Shown here: positions 28,188 through 37,535 of the stretch, in pieces
How positions within the stretch are numbered: the stretch's first letter is position 1
How the letters are laid out: every line of letters starts with the position of its first letter
Origin: Ruegeria arenilitoris
GTDB taxonomy: Bacteria; Pseudomonadota; Alphaproteobacteria; Rhodobacterales; Rhodobacteraceae
Reading direction: 5' to 3'
Assembly: GCF_013032855.1 (NCBI RefSeq)
Contig: NZ_WQDA01000001.1
Location: 937,501 to 1,001,500 of the forward strand
DNA: 64,000 bases
The notes under the pieces: model-generated
Told to the model about the DNA's origin: nothing
Seen by the model: the letters and a program-made list of their open reading frames with translations, nothing else
Databases searched by the model: none
Made by a program: the position numbers and the translations under genes

Positions 28188-30167
28188 ATGAAGTGGCTGA
28201 TACGCATTCTATTCATTCTGGTTGCGGTCGCGGGGCTGGTGATCGGGGCGTTGCTTTTGATGCCCGGCGACAAGCTGGGCAAAATCCTCGCCGAACAGGT
28301 CAAGGCGCAGACCGGACGTGAACTGACGTTGTCCGGTGATGTCCGCCTGTCCTTTTGGCCGGTTCTGGGAATGGAAACCGGGCCGGTTACGTTTGGGAAC
28401 GCGCCTTGGGCCAGCTCAGAACCGATGCTGAGCGCGCAAAGCCTGGCAGTTGGCGTGGATGCCTCAGCGCTGCTGGCGGGGGATGTGCGTATCCGGCGCG
28501 TCGTGGCCGAAGATCCGGTCTTGCGGCTGGAGCTGTCACAAGGGCGGGGCAACTGGGAAATGTCGGCGCCGCAAACCGGAGCGTCAAACACGGGCTCTGG
28601 CAATGCAGATGCGCCCGCACCCAATTCTGCGGCACCAGCCGAGACCGGAACCGTGACCCTGGACCGATTGGAGCTCAGCAACGCGCGTCTTGTTTATGTG
28701 GAAAACGGTGTCCCTCAGATGGACTTTTCCGGGGTCGATCTGAAGGCCAGTTGGCCCGATGTCACTGCGCCGATGAAGATGAGCGCTTCAATGCCGGTGC
28801 CCGGTGGCGCGGTTGAGGTTGATCTGGAAATTCCTGATTTACCTGCCTTCTCCAGTGGCGCGGTGACGCCATTGGTTCTTGGCCTGACAGCGCCGGGCGG
28901 AGAGATCAGCTTTGACGGACGCGTCAACCTGGCCGGTGAAATGGACGGCAAAACTCATGTCCGGACTACAAACACCGACGCGATGCTAGCCGCTTTTGGT
29001 CAGGGTGGGGTGTCAGTCCCCATGGGACTTGGACGGGTCGCGGATGTGTCCGGCCAGATGACCTACACCAAGGATGGGCGCATTTCCTTGCGGGATATGC
29101 GGGCAGTTCTGGATCAGAACAGTTTTGACGGTGCCGCAGATATCGTTATCGCGAGCCCACCGAAGATTACTGCGCGGCTGAGTACTGGTGACCTTGACCT
29201 GACGCAGGCAACGGCCGGCAGCGCGCCCAACAGCGGCGGCACGGGCGGAGGAGGCAAACAAGCGGTCGAAGGCTGGTCCCAGGCGCCGATCGACGCGTCA
29301 CCCCTTTCGTTGGCAAATGGAACGATCCGGTTGAAAGCCAATTCGATCGCTATTCCGGATATGACCTTTGGCCCCAGCGATCTGAGCCTTAGTCTGGATC
29401 GGTCGCGTGCGGTTCTGAAAATGGAACCGGCCACGCTGTTTTCCGGAAAGCTGACCGGAGAAGTCGTGGCCAACAACAGAAACGGACTGTCGGTCGGGGG
29501 CAACCTGACCGCCACCGGTATCGACCTCAAGCAGGCTTTGACCACCTTGGGCGGTATCGAACGTCTGTCCGGTACTGCGTCCGGAACGTTGCAATTTCTG
29601 GGGGTGGGGCAAACCGAAGCCCAAATCATGCGCTCACTCAGCGGCAAGGGCAGCCTGGACGTCGGCAAGGGGGTGATCGCCGGGTTTGATCTGGATCGTT
29701 TGATGGGGCGCGGCGAAGGCAGTGGAGGAACCACCGTCTTTAACAGCCTGACTGCCACCTACACGATTCAGGACGGCAACCTGACGAACAACGATCTTCT
29801 GATGCAGCTTGACAATTTCCGGGCCGACGGTGCGGGCCGCGTCGGGCTGGGCGCGCGCGATATCGACTATGTGTTCACGCCGGTTGCGCTGCGGGCGAAC
29901 GGGGGCAATGGCATTGCCGTGCCCGTGCGGATCAAGGGGCCGTGGAGTGATCCGTCGATCAAGCCCGACCTGAGCAAGGTGATCGAAGCTGCGACGGAAG
30001 AGAAGCTCAAGGAACTGGAGCAGGACGCGAAGGACAAGGCGCTGAAGAAGGTGGGAGAGGAGTTGAATACAACCATTTCCGACAGCGAACAGGTCGAAGA
30101 CGCGCTGAAGCAGAAGCTTGAAGATGAGGCCAAGAAGAGTTTGCTGAAAATGCTCGGACGGGATTGA
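28188..30167 (+). CDS. AsmA family protein
   Basis: 659 residues. An N-terminal membrane anchor (about residues 4-24) is followed by the AsmA N-terminal region (LAEQVKAQTGRELTLSGDVRLSFWP) and a long beta-rich periplasmic part. The conserved AsmA C-terminal block lies at about 480-600 (SGTASGTLQFLGVGQTEAQI, LDVGKGVIAGFDLDRLM). The last 60 residues are Lys/Glu-rich and probably helical. AsmA-like proteins are thought to move phospholipid between membranes and affect outer-membrane assembly. A GC-rich palindrome follows immediately. Confidence 0.9.
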   Translation: MKWLIRILFILVAVAGLVIGALLLMPGDKLGKILAEQVKAQTGRELTLSGDVRLSFWPVLGMETGPVTFGNAPWASSEPMLSAQSLAVGVDASALLAGDVRIRRVVAEDPVLRLELSQGRGNWEMSAPQTGASNTGSGNADAPAPNSAAPAETGTVTLDRLELSNARLVYVENGVPQMDFSGVDLKASWPDVTAPMKMSASMPVPGGAVEVDLEIPDLPAFSSGAVTPLVLGLTAPGGEISFDGRVNLAGEMDGKTHVRTTNTDAMLAAFGQGGVSVPMGLGRVADVSGQMTYTKDGRISLRDMRAVLDQNSFDGAADIVIASPPKITARLSTGDLDLTQATAGSAPNSGGTGGGGKQAVEGWSQAPIDASPLSLANGTIRLKANSIAIPDMTFGPSDLSLSLDRSRAVLKMEPATLFSGKLTGEVVANNRNGLSVGGNLTATGIDLKQALTTLGGIERLSGTASGTLQFLGVGQTEAQIMRSLSGKGSLDVGKGVIAGFDLDRLMGRGEGSGGTTVFNSLTATYTIQDGNLTNNDLLMQLDNFRADGAGRVGLGARDIDYVFTPVALRANGGNGIAVPVRIKGPWSDPSIKPDLSKVIEAATEEKLKELEQDAKDKALKKVGEELNTTISDSEQVEDALKQKLEDEAKKSLLKMLGRD

Positions 30168-30169
30168 GA

Positions 30170-30191
30170 AAGGGGCGCTGCAGCGCCCCTT
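30170..30191. terminator. Perfect 22-base palindrome between AsmA and phosphohexomutase genes
   Basis: AAGGGGCGCTG is followed directly by its reverse complement, centred between two converging genes (gaps 2 and 6 bases). It can fold as a 9-bp stem with a 4-base loop in either transcript, acting as a bidirectional terminator, though the T runs are short. Confidence 0.6.
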
Positions 30192-30197
30192 ATTTGC

Positions 30198-31694
30198 TCA
30201 GATCGTCTGGTCGTAGTCGCCCACACCCGGCTCGGTGCGGATCACGGCATCGATATCGGCGAAAATTGCCCGCATCTCATCTTCGCTCTCGCTGCTTTCG
30301 CAGACCACCACCAGGTTGGGCGTGTTCGAAGACGCCCGGACCAGGCCCCAACTGCCATTGTCGAGGATGACGCGGGCACCATTGACGGTCACGACTTCCT
30401 TGATCGGCCGACCGGCCAATGTTTCACCCGCCTCTGCCTTGGCAACGAGCTTGTCCACCAAGCGGGCGAGAATGTCATATTTTTCGGTATCGGCAGCATA
30501 GGGCGACATGGTCGGGGTCGACCATGTCTTGGGCAGGGCGCGACGCAGATCGGACATGCTCTGTCCCGGATTGCGGTCCATCAGTTTGCAAATTTCCACC
30601 GCGACCCGCATTCCGCAGTCGTATCCACGCCCGATTGGCTCGGCCAGAAAGTAATGGCCCGACTTTTCGAACCCGGCCAACGCGCCGATTTCCTTCACGC
30701 GCCGTTTCATGTGGCTGTGGCCGGTTTTCCAGTAATCCGCCTTGACGCCATGGGCCTGCAGTTCGGGATCGCTTGCAAACAGGCCGGTCGATTTAACGTC
30801 GGCCACGAAGGTCGCGCCGGGATGCAGCTTGGCCAAATCGCGGGCCATGATGACACCGACCTTGTCGGCAAAGATCTCCTCGCCCTCGTCATCGACCAAA
30901 CCGCAGCGATCGCCGTCTCCGTCAAACCCAAGCGCGAGGTCCGCCCCGCTGGCTTTGACGGCGTCTGCCATGTCGTGCAACATCTCCATCGCTTCGGGGT
31001 TCGGGTTGTAGTTGGGGAAGGTGTAATCCAACCGGTTGTGGCTGGGTACGACCTCGACGCCGATCCGCTCAAAGATCTCGGGGGCAAAGGCAGATGCGGT
31101 GCCGTTCCCTGTCGCGCACACCACCTTGAGGGGGCGCGACATTTTGAAATCACCGACCAGATCGTCGATATAGGCCTCTTTCACGCCGTCCACGAATTCA
31201 TAGGACCCGCCGGGGCGTGCCACGCCTTCGCCGTTCAGCACGATATCGCGCAGCTCGGCCATTTCGTCAGGGCCGTGGGTCAGAGGACGGTCAAAGCCCA
31301 TCTTCACCCCGGTCCAGCCGTTGGGGTTGTGGCTGGCCGTCACCATGGCGACCGCGGGAACATCCAGGTGGAATTGGGCGAAATACGCCATCGGGCTCAG
31401 CGCAGGGCCAATATCCTTGACCTGGATACCGGCCTGCATGAGGCCCAGAATCAACGCATTCTTGATCGCCAGAGAATAGTCGCGGTAGTCGTTGCCGACC
31501 GCGATCAGCGGCTCGATCCCACGCTTGTGCATCTGAGTGCCCAAACCAAGACCAAGAGCCGTCATCCCCGGCAGGTTGATCTCGTCCGGGTATTTCCAGC
31601 GGGCATCGTATTCACGAAACCCGGTGGGTTTGATCATCGCATCGCGCAGAAAGCTCCAGGTGTTCGGGGTCACCTCGGGGATTGGTTTGGTCAT
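30198..31694 (-). CDS. Phosphomannomutase/phosphoglucomutase
   Basis: 498-residue alpha-D-phosphohexomutase. The phosphoserine loop is TASHNPNGWTG near residue 120, the metal loop is GFDGDGDRCG near residue 260, the sugar-binding loop is EKSGHYF near 340 and the phosphate-binding loop is RASSNTPN near 455. These fit the AlgC/ManB type that interconverts hexose 6- and 1-phosphates for sugar-nucleotide synthesis. It lies downstream of kdsA and the capsule-export genes on the same strand (15-base gap), suggesting a surface-polysaccharide unit. Confidence 0.92.
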   Translation of the reverse strand: MTKPIPEVTPNTWSFLRDAMIKPTGFREYDARWKYPDEINLPGMTALGLGLGTQMHKRGIEPLIAVGNDYRDYSLAIKNALILGLMQAGIQVKDIGPALSPMAYFAQFHLDVPAVAMVTASHNPNGWTGVKMGFDRPLTHGPDEMAELRDIVLNGEGVARPGGSYEFVDGVKEAYIDDLVGDFKMSRPLKVVCATGNGTASAFAPEIFERIGVEVVPSHNRLDYTFPNYNPNPEAMEMLHDMADAVKASGADLALGFDGDGDRCGLVDDEGEEIFADKVGVIMARDLAKLHPGATFVADVKSTGLFASDPELQAHGVKADYWKTGHSHMKRRVKEIGALAGFEKSGHYFLAEPIGRGYDCGMRVAVEICKLMDRNPGQSMSDLRRALPKTWSTPTMSPYAADTEKYDILARLVDKLVAKAEAGETLAGRPIKEVVTVNGARVILDNGSWGLVRASSNTPNLVVVCESSESEDEMRAIFADIDAVIRTEPGVGDYDQTI

Positions 31695-31709
31695 GGAAAA
31701 TCTCGATCG

Positions 31710-32543
31710 TTAAATCTGAACTGGGTTGGCCTTGGCCAGGGCATCGAAACGCATCAATGTGTCAATCAGTTGGCCCATTTGGTCCAACGGGATCATATTC
31801 GGCCCATCAGACGGCGCCGTGTCCGGATCCTGATGCGTTTCAATGAATACGGCACCGACGCCCAGGGCCACGGCCGCGCGGGCCATTACCGGTGCAAATT
31901 CCCGCTGCCCGCCGGACGAGCCGCCTCGGCCACCGGGCTGTTGAACGGAATGGGTTGCATCCATGACAACCGGATACCCGGTTTGCGCCATTTGCGGCAG
32001 GGATCGCATGTCGGCGACAAGCGTATTGTAGCCAAACGAGGTTCCGCGCTCGGTCAGCAGGATGTTGTGGTTGCCCGTGCTTTCGATCTTTTCGACGATG
32101 TTTGGCATTTCCCAGGGGGCCAGGAACTGACCCTTCTTGACGTTGACGGCCTTGCCTGTTTCTCCGGCTGCCAGCAGCATGTCTGTCTGGCGGCAGAGGA
32201 AGGCCGGGATTTGCAGAATATCCACCGCCTCGGCCGCGATGGCACATTGCGCTTCGGTGTGGACATCCGTCAGGACCGGAATACCCATCGTTTTGCGAAT
32301 GTCATCCAGCACCTTCAGCCCGGCCTCGATCCCCATCCCGCGTTTCCCGGACAGGGACGTACGGTTGGCTTTGTCATATGAGGCCTTGAACACATACTGT
32401 GCCCCCGCGGCTTCACAGGCTTCTTTCATCCTTCCCGCGATCATCTGTGCGTGATCCGCCGTTTCAAGCTGGCAAGGGCCCGCGATGATGGTCAGCGGAA
32501 GGTCGTTGCCAACGGTGACGTTGGCTATTTTTACATGTTTCAT
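31710..32543 (-). CDS. kdsA: 3-deoxy-8-phosphooctulonate synthase
   Basis: 277 residues, the normal length. It condenses phosphoenolpyruvate with arabinose 5-phosphate to Kdo 8-phosphate, the precursor of Kdo in LPS cores and in the linker of group 2-type capsules. Visible landmarks are AGPCQLE, YVFKASYDKANRTS, LTDVHTEAQC, IPAFLCRQTD and DATHSVQQPGG. The Asn/Cys position (GPCQLE has Cys) decides metal dependence in this family; Cys here suggests the metal-dependent class. It sits 5 bases after the kpsE-like gene, supporting a capsule connection. Confidence 0.95.
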   Translation of the reverse strand: MKHVKIANVTVGNDLPLTIIAGPCQLETADHAQMIAGRMKEACEAAGAQYVFKASYDKANRTSLSGKRGMGIEAGLKVLDDIRKTMGIPVLTDVHTEAQCAIAAEAVDILQIPAFLCRQTDMLLAAGETGKAVNVKKGQFLAPWEMPNIVEKIESTGNHNILLTERGTSFGYNTLVADMRSLPQMAQTGYPVVMDATHSVQQPGGRGGSSGGQREFAPVMARAAVALGVGAVFIETHQDPDTAPSDGPNMIPLDQMGQLIDTLMRFDALAKANPVQI

Positions 32544-32548
32544 GAGCT

Positions 32549-34123
32549 CTACGAGGATACCTGTTCACGAAGGACTGACGTAGTCAGCGAAATCATCAGG
32601 TAGATACCAGCAAACAACAGGAAAGCCAAAATCGTATTTTCGAACTTTCGCGGATAGGTGGGCTCCTGACTGGCGACCGGGTTCACGGAAACGGTGAGGT
32701 ATCGAACCTTGCGGTTGGCCTCGGTCCGGGCGGTTTCCATTTGCTGCATGGCCGATTGCAGCATCATGTCCCGTGCGGCCAGATCGGCCTGTGCCATCTG
32801 GATCCGAACGCTCAACCGCGCCAGCGAGTTTTCGCCGGCGGAGGCGTCCAGCATCTCGGCATTGAGCTCTTCGAGCACGGCCTCAAGCCGGTTGATATCG
32901 GCTTGGACACCGTCGACCTTGGCTTTGTTCGGCCGAAGGTTGTCCAGCAACGCCGCCAGCTCCAATTCCTTGTCTTGAAGCTGTATCTCGATCTCGTTGA
33001 TGCGGGCGCGCAGCCCGGCAATCACGTTTTCGGGGTCCAGAACGGCACCCTGCAACTGCAGTTCGATCAGCGCTTCCTGGGCTTTGCGCCGTTCTTCCTG
33101 AGCATCCTCGAAGGACTGCAGAGCGTCCCGCATCTGATCTTCGCGCTTAAGCTCGGTGAGGCCGTTGATCTTTTCTTCGGCGTAGGAGATCAGCAGATTT
33201 GACAGGTCGACGGCGGTGTCCGGGTCGGGTGCTGCAACCTCCATCCGGATGATACCGTCGCTGGGGTCATAGCCGATTGTGACCATGCGCTTGTACAGTT
33301 TGAACGCCTCTTCCAGCGTGGCGTCCTGAGGCAGTCTTTGAATCGGATCTATCCAATCCTGCTTGAAAATCTCGGCAAAACCAGTGTCCCGTTCCAGACG
33401 GTTGAGCGCATCCTTGGATTCAAGGAACTCCTGGGTCGCGACCGAGTCCTGCGTGGTTGCGTATTGCGTCCCGGCCAAAAGCCCGCCGATCTCACCAGCG
33501 CCACCATCTGCCTGTAGAATGGAAAACGCGGACTCGCTGGCGTACATCGGAGTGGCTATGCGATAGAAGTAATAGCCGACAATAATCGTGGGCAGCAGAA
33601 CAAAGGCGAATAGACGGGCAAACAGACCAAACAGCTTTCGTCTGCGCCGACGGGCGATGTCCTTCTGAATCTGGCCGATTTCGAATTCGCGCCGCTGTGC
33701 CGGGCTCCATTCGGGGCCGGGAAGGGTCTGTTGCTTTTCTTTCACCGTTTGCGGCAGCTGGATCGTGACCTTGTCTTTTGGCTGGTCTTCCGCATCCGCG
33801 GTATCGGAAGAACCCGCCGCAAAATCCAGAAGGTTGGAGCGCGGAAACGGATCGATCCCCTTTTTTCGTAGCAGACGCACGGCATCGTAGTCCGACGTCG
33901 CAGCCAGACCGTGTTTCTGCGCCATGCGTCGGGCTATGCGCAGCTGACGACCGGTCAACCCTTCTTTCTTGATGGCATCCAGTTCAGTTCCGGCCGGGGC
34001 TTCCTCGGTCGGTTGGGTTGCTTTTCGGATGCGCGAAATCGCCTCGGCACGCGCCTCGACCGTGCCTTCGGCCTGCGAGGCATGGTTCGGGTCGTATTTT
34101 TTAACCTTGGGTTTGGTAGTCAT
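32549..34123 (-). CDS. Capsule polysaccharide export inner-membrane protein (KpsE/WcbD-like)
   Basis: 524 residues from ATG 34123 (MTTKPKVKKYD). The plan is an unusually long cytosolic N-terminus of about 160 charged residues, TM1 at about 165-188, then a periplasmic region with a long coiled coil (about 330-480). A C-terminal TM (TILAFLLFAGIYLMISL) closes the chain. This is the polysaccharide co-polymerase/KpsE layout, bridging the ABC transporter to the outer-membrane exporter. E. coli KpsE is about 380 residues; the extra N-terminus is specific to this form. It overlaps the kpsT-like gene by 23 bases. Confidence 0.85.
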   Translation of the reverse strand: MTTKPKVKKYDPNHASQAEGTVEARAEAISRIRKATQPTEEAPAGTELDAIKKEGLTGRQLRIARRMAQKHGLAATSDYDAVRLLRKKGIDPFPRSNLLDFAAGSSDTADAEDQPKDKVTIQLPQTVKEKQQTLPGPEWSPAQRREFEIGQIQKDIARRRRRKLFGLFARLFAFVLLPTIIVGYYFYRIATPMYASESAFSILQADGGAGEIGGLLAGTQYATTQDSVATQEFLESKDALNRLERDTGFAEIFKQDWIDPIQRLPQDATLEEAFKLYKRMVTIGYDPSDGIIRMEVAAPDPDTAVDLSNLLISYAEEKINGLTELKREDQMRDALQSFEDAQEERRKAQEALIELQLQGAVLDPENVIAGLRARINEIEIQLQDKELELAALLDNLRPNKAKVDGVQADINRLEAVLEELNAEMLDASAGENSLARLSVRIQMAQADLAARDMMLQSAMQQMETARTEANRKVRYLTVSVNPVASQEPTYPRKFENTILAFLLFAGIYLMISLTTSVLREQVSS

Positions 34124-34760
34124 ATAGCTGCGTCGCCTCTTCCAAAGAGTCAAACATATGAAGCTGCCCATCCACAAGCACAGCGGCCTGGCGGGCGAAT
34201 TTTTCGAGGGTTTTGGGATTGTGTGACACAATCACCAAAGTCGTGGTTCGCAAGCGTTCCTGCAGGATTGAACCCGCTTTTTTATTGAATTCGACATCGG
34301 TGGTGGCAGGCATACCTTCGTCGATCAGGTACATGTCGAAATCTAGGGCCAGCATCAACGAAAAGGTGAAACGGGCGCGCATGCCGGCTGAGTACGTCGC
34401 CAAGGGTTGGTTGAAATACTCGCCCAAGTCGCACATCCAGCTGCAGTAAGCCTCGACATAGTCGGGGTCCATTCCATAAATCTTGGCGATGTAACGGGCA
34501 TTCTCGAGCGCGGACATCTTCTTGGAAACGCCGCCGGCAAAGCCCATGGGGAAAGACACCCGGCACTCTCGGCGGATCACGCCTTCGTCGGGCTTTTCGA
34601 GCCCGGCCATCATGTTGATAAGCGTGGTTTTTCCGGTGCCGTTCGGGGCCAGAACGCCAAGTGATTTTCCCAGCTCGACCCGGAACGAGACCCTGTCCAG
34701 GATCACCTTGCGGCGAGTCCCGGTCCAGAAGGACTTGCTGACATTCTCGAACTCAAGCAT
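34101..34760 (-). CDS. Polysaccharide ABC exporter ATP-binding protein (KpsT-like)
   Basis: 219 residues. The Walker A is APNGTGKTT near residue 40, the signature is a short YSAGMRARF and the Walker B is MYLIDEG, followed by the KpsT-type switch SHNPKTLEKF. The SAGM signature and small size place it with capsule/teichoic-type exporters (KpsT, Wzt core). Its membrane partner KpsM is missing from the window. It is the first gene of kpsT-kpsE-kdsA-mutase on the minus strand. Confidence 0.9.
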   Translation of the reverse strand: MLEFENVSKSFWTGTRRKVILDRVSFRVELGKSLGVLAPNGTGKTTLINMMAGLEKPDEGVIRRECRVSFPMGFAGGVSKKMSALENARYIAKIYGMDPDYVEAYCSWMCDLGEYFNQPLATYSAGMRARFTFSLMLALDFDMYLIDEGMPATTDVEFNKKAGSILQERLRTTTLVIVSHNPKTLEKFARQAAVLVDGQLHMFDSLEEATQLYDYQTQG

Positions 34761-34869
34761 TCACGGCCTGCTCATGTTTTTGCTTTGGGTGCGGCCACCG
34801 GTGGCTGGCTTACGGCCGGATGTTCTAACGCTCCATGTTGGCCACATTATGTCGAAATATGAAACAAAT

Positions 34870-34906
34870 GTTCAATGCGCGTTCGAAACGCCTAGCCACA
34901 ATTGTG
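34870..34906. promoter_or_regulatory. LexA-type repeat and palindromes in the kpsT/UDG intergenic region
   Basis: GTTC-N7-GTTC (34870-34884) is an exact match to the alphaproteobacterial LexA direct repeat. It overlaps GCGTT-CGA-AACGC (34879-34891) and is followed by the 10-base palindrome CACAATTGTG (34897-34906). The site is about 110 bases before a uracil-DNA glycosylase-family gene and a similar distance from kpsT. About two such 8-base matches are expected by chance in a window this size, so context is the main support. Confidence 0.45.
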
Positions 34907-34994
34907 ACGCACAAAGCCGACAACTGGATCGGTTTGAGGGAACGACTATGATCCATCCCAGGATTGCAACAAGCGCCAAAGGGCAGGAGATCAG

Positions 34995-35582
34995 GTGAAG
35001 CCACTTGCGGAAGAAATCAGATCGTGCCGGTTGTGCGCCGACCGCTTCGCTGCGACTGCGACCGCGCATCAGCCGCGCCCGGTGGTGTGGTTCCGCCCCG
35101 GTGCGCGCATCCTGATCGCAGGGCAAGCTCCCGGGGCACGGGTCCATGAGAGCGGCCGACCATTCACCGACCCCTCAGGCGACCGGCTGCGGGATTGGCT
35201 GGGGTTGGAGGAAGGGCAATTCTACGATCAGGCGCGGGTTTCGATCGTTCCGATGGCGTTTTGTTTTCCGGGGTACGATGCGCGAAAGGCGGACTTGCCG
35301 CCGCCGGCGATCTGCAAGAAGACCTGGCATCACAGGGTCATGAGTGAACTTGGCGATGTTCCGTTGACCATCCTTGTCGGTGGGCACGCGCATAAATTCC
35401 ATCTGGGCGTACAGATCTCGGTGACGGATACGGTGCGCGATTGGCAACAGCATGCGCCGCGGGTAATTGCCTTGCCTCATCCGTCATGGCGCAATACGGC
35501 ATGGCTGAAGAAAAATCCCTGGTTCGAAACGGACCTGCTGCCGGTGCTGCGTGCCCGGGTCAAAGAGGTGATGGATGACTGA
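34995..35582 (+). CDS. Uracil-DNA glycosylase family protein
   Basis: 195 residues starting at GTG 34995 with AGGAGA close upstream. The fold signature is GQAPGARVHESGRPFTDPSG near residues 42-61 (motif A) and the C-terminal motif is LPHPSWRN (motif B). The N-terminal CRLC and a further Cys could be cluster ligands as in family 4/5-type enzymes, but I cannot see a full four-Cys set. It would remove uracil or other deaminated bases from DNA. It overlaps sseB by 8 bases. A LexA-like repeat upstream suggests SOS control. Confidence 0.85.
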   Translation: MKPLAEEIRSCRLCADRFAATATAHQPRPVVWFRPGARILIAGQAPGARVHESGRPFTDPSGDRLRDWLGLEEGQFYDQARVSIVPMAFCFPGYDARKADLPPPAICKKTWHHRVMSELGDVPLTILVGGHAHKFHLGVQISVTDTVRDWQQHAPRVIALPHPSWRNTAWLKKNPWFETDLLPVLRARVKEVMDD

Positions 35583-36363
35583 CACGACCGCGCTGGACAT
35601 TGCGCATGCCCAGATGGAGGCCGACCCTCAGAACGATGCCGCGCGGCTGAGGTTTTTCGAACGGCTCGCGGACAATGAACTGTTTCTGTTGCTGACCGAA
35701 GAGGCGCGAGACGAAAACATCTCGCCCGAGCTGTTTGACGTTGCTGATGGCCGTTTTGTGCTGGCCTTTGACCGCGAAGACCGACTGGCGCAGTTTGCGG
35801 GCCGTCCTGCCCCATATGCCGCTCTGTCCGGGCGGGTTCTGGCGGGGATGCTTGCAGGGCAGGGCATCGGGTTGGGGCTGAACCTTGAGGTGGCGCCGTC
35901 GTCGATGCTCATCCCCGCCGAAGCGTTGGGCTGGCTTGCGGAAACCCTCAGCCATGCCCCGCAAGAAGTGCATTCCCGTCTGACGGAGTTCCTTCCGCCC
36001 GCGGGGTTGCCAGACATTCTGCTGACGGCGCTGGACACCAAACTGGCCACAGCTTCAGGTCTGGCCTCCACCGCATATCTCGCCGGAACCCGCGCCGAGG
36101 GTGGCGGGCAGGGTCATCTTCTTGGTTTCGTTGACGCGGTCCCCGGTGCCCAGACGGCCTTGGCCAAGGCGGTGTCCGAAGCTCTGACATTTTCGGGGAT
36201 TGAGGCTGGTGCCTTGGATGTCGGGTTTTTCGCGGCCAGCGATCCTGCCGCCGCAGCATTGGCGAAAGTGGGCCTGCGATTTGATATCCCCGAGCCAGTG
36301 CGCGCCTCCGGGTCCCGACCAGCGCCCGGAAGCGACCCGGACAGCCCCCCGATCTTGAAGTGA
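35575..36363 (+). CDS. SseB family protein
   Basis: 262 residues. The N-terminal half matches the SseB N-terminal domain: FFERLADNELFLLL, then FDVADGRFVLAFDREDRLAQF. The C-terminal half resembles the SseB C-terminal domain, ending in a Pro/Ser-rich tail. Despite its name in enteric annotation, this family is widespread and of unknown function. It is translationally coupled to the uracil-DNA glycosylase gene. Confidence 0.82.
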   Translation: MTDTTALDIAHAQMEADPQNDAARLRFFERLADNELFLLLTEEARDENISPELFDVADGRFVLAFDREDRLAQFAGRPAPYAALSGRVLAGMLAGQGIGLGLNLEVAPSSMLIPAEALGWLAETLSHAPQEVHSRLTEFLPPAGLPDILLTALDTKLATASGLASTAYLAGTRAEGGGQGHLLGFVDAVPGAQTALAKAVSEALTFSGIEAGALDVGFFAASDPAAAALAKVGLRFDIPEPVRASGSRPAPGSDPDSPPILK

Positions 36364-36415
36364 AGTCGAGGCTTCGGCGCAGGGATGGTTTGCTCCCCGC
36401 GCCAAATGAACAAAG

Positions 36416-37294
36416 TTATTCGGCTGCTGTTTCCAGCTTGTCCTGCGTACGGGTTTCGAAGTCGCTCGCATCATGCCGTTCGCGCAGTTGGGTGTGCAAC
36501 TCTCCGAATGCGCGGTTGACCATGCGGCCTCGCTTCACGGCCGGCCGCGCGTCAATCTCTTGCGCCCATCGCATGACGTTCTTGTAGGACGCGACATCAA
36601 GGAATTCGGCCGCGTCGTACAAACGACCCAGAACCAGTTGCCCATACCACGGCCAGATCGCCATGTCGGCGATCGAGTAGTCCGAGCCAGCGATAAAAGC
36701 TTTGTCCGCAAGTTCGCGGTCCAGAACATCCAGCTGGCGTTTGGTTTCCATCGCAAAGCGGTTGATCGGGTATTCCCATTTCTCTGGCGCATAAGCGTAG
36801 AAATGCCCGAACCCACCACCCAGATAAGGCGCGCTGCCCATCTGCCAGAAAAGCCAGTTCATCACTTCGGTGCGCTCGGGACCGGATTCGGGCAGGAATG
36901 CACTGAATTTTTCGGCCAGATGTACAAGGATGGAACCGCTTTCGAACACCCGTATCGGTGTTTCACCCGAGCGGTCCATCAGAGCGGGGATTTTCGAGTT
37001 CGGGTTGATCGCGACAAAATCCGAGCCGAACTGATCGCCGTCACCAATATTGATCAGCCATGCATCATATTCCGCGCCTGCGTGACCCAAGGCCAAAAGC
37101 TCTTCCAGCATGACCGTCACTTTCACCCCGTTTGGCGTTGCAAGCGAATACAACTGCAAGGGATGTTTGCCGACGGGCAATTCCTTGTCATGGGTCGCCC
37201 CTGCGATGGGGCGGTTGATATTCGCGAAACGCCCTCCGCTTTCACTATCCCATGTCCAGACTTTCGGTGGCGTGTATGTGGTGGTGTCGCTCAT
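36416..37294 (-). CDS. yghU: Glutathione-dependent disulfide-bond oxidoreductase (YghU-like)
   Basis: 292 residues from ATG 37294 (MSDTTTYTPPK), with AAAGG upstream; an earlier frame start at 37405 is unsupported. It is a glutathione transferase-fold protein of the Nu class. The N-terminal thioredoxin-like domain has LYSLATPNGVKV, where Thr replaces the catalytic Ser/Tyr/Cys, followed by a helical C-terminal domain. E. coli YghU reduces disulfides using two bound glutathiones. It is divergent from the YHS gene. The 241-base gap between them holds no clear operator. Confidence 0.9.
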   Translation of the reverse strand: MSDTTTYTPPKVWTWDSESGGRFANINRPIAGATHDKELPVGKHPLQLYSLATPNGVKVTVMLEELLALGHAGAEYDAWLINIGDGDQFGSDFVAINPNSKIPALMDRSGETPIRVFESGSILVHLAEKFSAFLPESGPERTEVMNWLFWQMGSAPYLGGGFGHFYAYAPEKWEYPINRFAMETKRQLDVLDRELADKAFIAGSDYSIADMAIWPWYGQLVLGRLYDAAEFLDVASYKNVMRWAQEIDARPAVKRGRMVNRAFGELHTQLRERHDASDFETRTQDKLETAAE

Positions 37295-37535
37295 CTTCTG
37301 CCTTTCGTCCCAGAGCCGAGCCGCGCCCGGCCCGACAAGAGTTAGTGTTGCAGAACAAGAACGCCAACCCCCGACGTGGCGGCTGTTCTGTAACAATTGC
37401 GGCAAGACTGCTCACGTTTGCTCGTCAATGGTCACAGCGGCGTTAACGGGTCTTCGCCGACGAAGGGAATTGCTTATTGTCTCTGCAGACAGCCACTCTG
37501 GCCCTGCAACCCGTCAAGACACGAGGACATGAAAC

